64,000 bases of DNA, taken from NCBI GenBank assembly GCA_016125475.1, contig WGLR01000010.1, forward strand, positions 233,753 to 297,752, read 5' to 3'. The number at the start of each line of letters is the position of its first letter. The first letter of the stretch is position 1. The position numbers and the translations under genes are program-made. The stretch comes from Betaproteobacteria bacterium (lineage in GTDB: Bacteria > Pseudomonadota > Gammaproteobacteria > Burkholderiales > Ga0077523). Shown one piece after another: positions 62,339 through 64,000 of this stretch. The notes under the pieces are model-generated. The model was given only the letters and a program-made list of their open reading frames with translations, was not told the DNA's origin and did no database searches.

Positions 62339-64000
62339 TTGCAGAACACGCTCACCCGACCGGCATTGTCGCTGCTCTCCCTCGCAATACTTGCCACCCT
62401 CCCGGCGCGGGCAGCGCCAGTCGTGTGGAGTGACACCGCGGGCTCGAGTTACTGGGACATCGCGAGCAACTGGGTTCCGGGGCTGCCAGGCCCGGGAGAC
62501 GACGCGACGATCGATGTGACAGGCACCCGGACCATCACGGTGCGCTCGACCGGCAGTCCCTTCGAACTCAACAGCATCACCATGACGGGCGACGAGACCC
62601 TGGCCATCGCCAGCGGCACCCTCACTCTCGACGGCCTCGGCACGGCTGACAACGTCTCGGGCCAGTCTCTTCTGGCGCACCTGCACCAGACCGGCGGCAT
62701 CCTGGGCGGCTCGGGTGCGGTGATCGTGACCGGAGATGCCACGGTGGCAGGTACCCAGAGCGGTAGCGGGACCACGACGCTGCAGGGAACATCGACCTTC
62801 GGTTCGTTCTACCTGGACGGCGGACGCACCGTCACCAACGAAGGCACTGCCACGCTGACCGCTGGCATGAATCTCAATATCGGCAGCGACGCGGGCGCGG
62901 GGCGCATCGAGAATGCCCAGGCAGGTGTCCTCGACGTGCGTACCTCCAACCGCGCCATCAGCGCCAGCAGCTTTGCGGGCGATGACGGCTCCGATGCCGC
63001 GGTGGACAACGCCGGCATCTTTCGGCGGAGCACCGCGGGCGGTTACACCATCAACGTGCGGTTCATCAACCAGGCCACCGGCCTCATCGACGTTCAGGCC
63101 GGCGGCCTGACCTTCAACAACGACAGCGACCTGAGTGGCGCCGTGAGCCTGGCGAGTGGCAGCTATCTCTCCCTGGCAGGCGGGGGCACCCACACGCTCC
63201 GCGCGGGAGCCAGTTTCACCGGAGACGGCACCCTCTCGCTTGGCGGGCCGGCCACGGTCCTGGAGGTGGCCAGTCCCGTCACCGTGGACAGCGCCTTCTC
63301 CATGTCCGGCGGAACGCTCGAGGGCGCCGATCTGGTCCTCGCGGGGCCGTCGACCCTGAGCATCAACACCTCCTACGGCGTCATGACCGGCCCCGGTACG
63401 ACGACACTGCGGGGTGACGGTCACATCTACGGCGGTGGCAACAACCCGTTCGGTCTGGACGCCGGTCGGGTGCTGCGCGTCGAAGGCAACACGGTCATCG
63501 GCGGCAGCATCAGCGTCAACTACGACACGGTGCCCGGTTCCGGCCGGATCGAGAACGCCGCGGGCGCCGTCATCGACGTCCAGTCCTCGAATCACAGCAT
63601 CTACGCGCGCAGCTACACCGGCGACGACGGATCGGACGCACGTGTGGACAATGCGGGCACTTTCCGGAAGAGCACGACCGGCAACTACGGTGTGGGGGTC
63701 ACGTTCAACAACCTGGCCACGGGTACCGTCGACGTCCAGGCCGGCACCTTCACCTTCAGTGGTGGTGGTGACGACAGCGGTGTCGTGAACCTCGCCAGCG
63801 GCGCGAGCCTGAGCCTCGCGGGAGGTACGCATACGATCCGCGCCGGCGCCAGCTTCACGGGCGACGGCACGCTGGTCGTGGCCGGAGGCGGTACCGTCGT
63901 GCACGTGATGGCTCCGACGGCAATCGACACGAACTTCACCATGTCCGGCGGTACCGTCGAGGGCGCGGATCTGGTCCTGAAGCGCACCACGACGCTCGGC
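62339..64000 (+). CDS. large secreted repeat protein, 3' end beyond window
   Basis: An open frame of 554 codons from TTG 62339 to the window edge without a stop. AGGAG stands six bases before the TTG. The first 26 residues are a signal peptide (LSLLSLAILATLPARAA). The segment VVWSDTAGSSYWDIASNWVPG with a following GDDATI resembles the N-terminal NW-PG strand domain of secreted beta-helix proteins. The rest is Gly/Thr/Asn/Asp-rich with repeated strands such as ASFTGDGTL and FTMSGGTVEGADLVL, and Cys is absent. Two long tandem units of about 210 residues are seen. It is probably a surface beta-helix (autotransporter-like or PEP-CTERM) protein. In the minus strand a long open frame runs through it and is its shadow. 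Confidence 0.8.
   Translation, partial: MQNTLTRPALSLLSLAILATLPARAAPVVWSDTAGSSYWDIASNWVPGLPGPGDDATIDVTGTRTITVRSTGSPFELNSITMTGDETLAIASGTLTLDGLGTADNVSGQSLLAHLHQTGGILGGSGAVIVTGDATVAGTQSGSGTTTLQGTSTFGSFYLDGGRTVTNEGTATLTAGMNLNIGSDAGAGRIENAQAGVLDVRTSNRAISASSFAGDDGSDAAVDNAGIFRRSTAGGYTINVRFINQATGLIDVQAGGLTFNNDSDLSGAVSLASGSYLSLAGGGTHTLRAGASFTGDGTLSLGGPATVLEVASPVTVDSAFSMSGGTLEGADLVLAGPSTLSINTSYGVMTGPGTTTLRGDGHIYGGGNNPFGLDAGRVLRVEGNTVIGGSISVNYDTVPGSGRIENAAGAVIDVQSSNHSIYARSYTGDDGSDARVDNAGTFRKSTTGNYGVGVTFNNLATGTVDVQAGTFTFSGGGDDSGVVNLASGASLSLAGGTHTIRAGASFTGDGTLVVAGGGTVVHVMAPTAIDTNFTMSGGTVEGADLVLKRTTTLG
62768..64000 (+). repeat. two tandem repeat units of about 210 codons in the secreted protein
   Basis: Unit 1 begins near 62768 (GTTTLQG) and unit 2 near 63395 (GTTTLRG), running to the window end. 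Landmarks repeat: GRIENA at 62900 and 63542, GDDGSDA..VDNAG, IDVQAG/VDVQAG, ASFTGDGTL and MSGGT(L/V)EGADLVL. The spacing is 627-642 bases, so small insertions separate the units. Confidence 0.8.

Noticed and set aside
62258..63904. 548-codon minus-strand frame over the repeat protein
   Set aside because: It has no export signal and is rich in Arg/Gly/Val. The plus-strand frame has a binding site, a signal peptide and repeats that make structural sense.

Overview
The window is a chromosomal stretch of a G+C-rich Gram-negative bacterium, most likely a betaproteobacterium. The evidence is the rimP-nusA-infB-rbfA-truB-rpsO-pnp operon, the smpB / ratA-rnfH / DUF4124 / guaB-guaA neighbourhood, a YciO-type gene next to a long-form trpS, and a VPLPA-type C-terminal sorting signal. 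No rRNA, tRNA, CRISPR array, integrase or intact insertion sequence was found. Genes are densely packed, often with ATGA or GTGA overlaps and GTG or TTG starts.

Layout. 1-2679 (minus): the start of a second-type F-ATPase operon (beta, epsilon, AtpQ/AtpI-like, subunit a) in the beta-first order of N-ATPases, without an atpR gene where one is expected. 2898-8065: a SapC-like protein, a crotonase, an SMP-30/RraA pair and a NERD-nuclease/helicase fusion. 8098-12632: an RND efflux pair behind a palindromic operator candidate, then a convergent MFS carrier. 14203-17581: a PQQ alcohol dehydrogenase with the lanthanide-type Asp pair, a cytochrome c and an orphan DctP-like periplasmic protein. 17656-19065 (minus): a sulfatase-fold protein that has lost several catalytic residues. 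19167-25952: three membrane/vWA proteins plus a HAD hydrolase in one operon. 25991-28748 (minus): a two-subunit molybdenum hydroxylase of the isoquinoline oxidoreductase type. 29035-34922: an aldo/keto reductase divergent from a 2-oxoacid:ferredoxin oxidoreductase operon whose first gene is an FAD/NAD(P) and iron-sulfur subunit. 35161-43738: the transcription/translation operon above, with a terminator-like leader. 43922-49274: a lactate permease divergent from a TPP enzyme, and a gamma-glutamyltransferase. 49707-56995: YciO/Sua5, trpS, smpB, ratA-rnfH, two small secreted proteins, guaB and guaA.

After guaA the gene density drops and the content turns accessory. A TauD-like dioxygenase and an IlvD/Edd dehydratase lie between the guaA 3' end and a degenerate second copy of that end (18 of 21 bases) at 60560, which suggests an old island at the guaA integration site. 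The window closes with a VPLPA-CTERM exported protein and the first 554 codons of a large secreted repeat protein that starts at TTG 62339 and runs off the edge.

Themes: energy coupling (second ATPase, ferredoxin reduction), periplasmic oxidation with quinone or molybdenum cofactors, export to the cell surface, and core housekeeping. Start sites were chosen from ribosome binding sites and family start positions; functions rest on recognised motifs, not on database searches.
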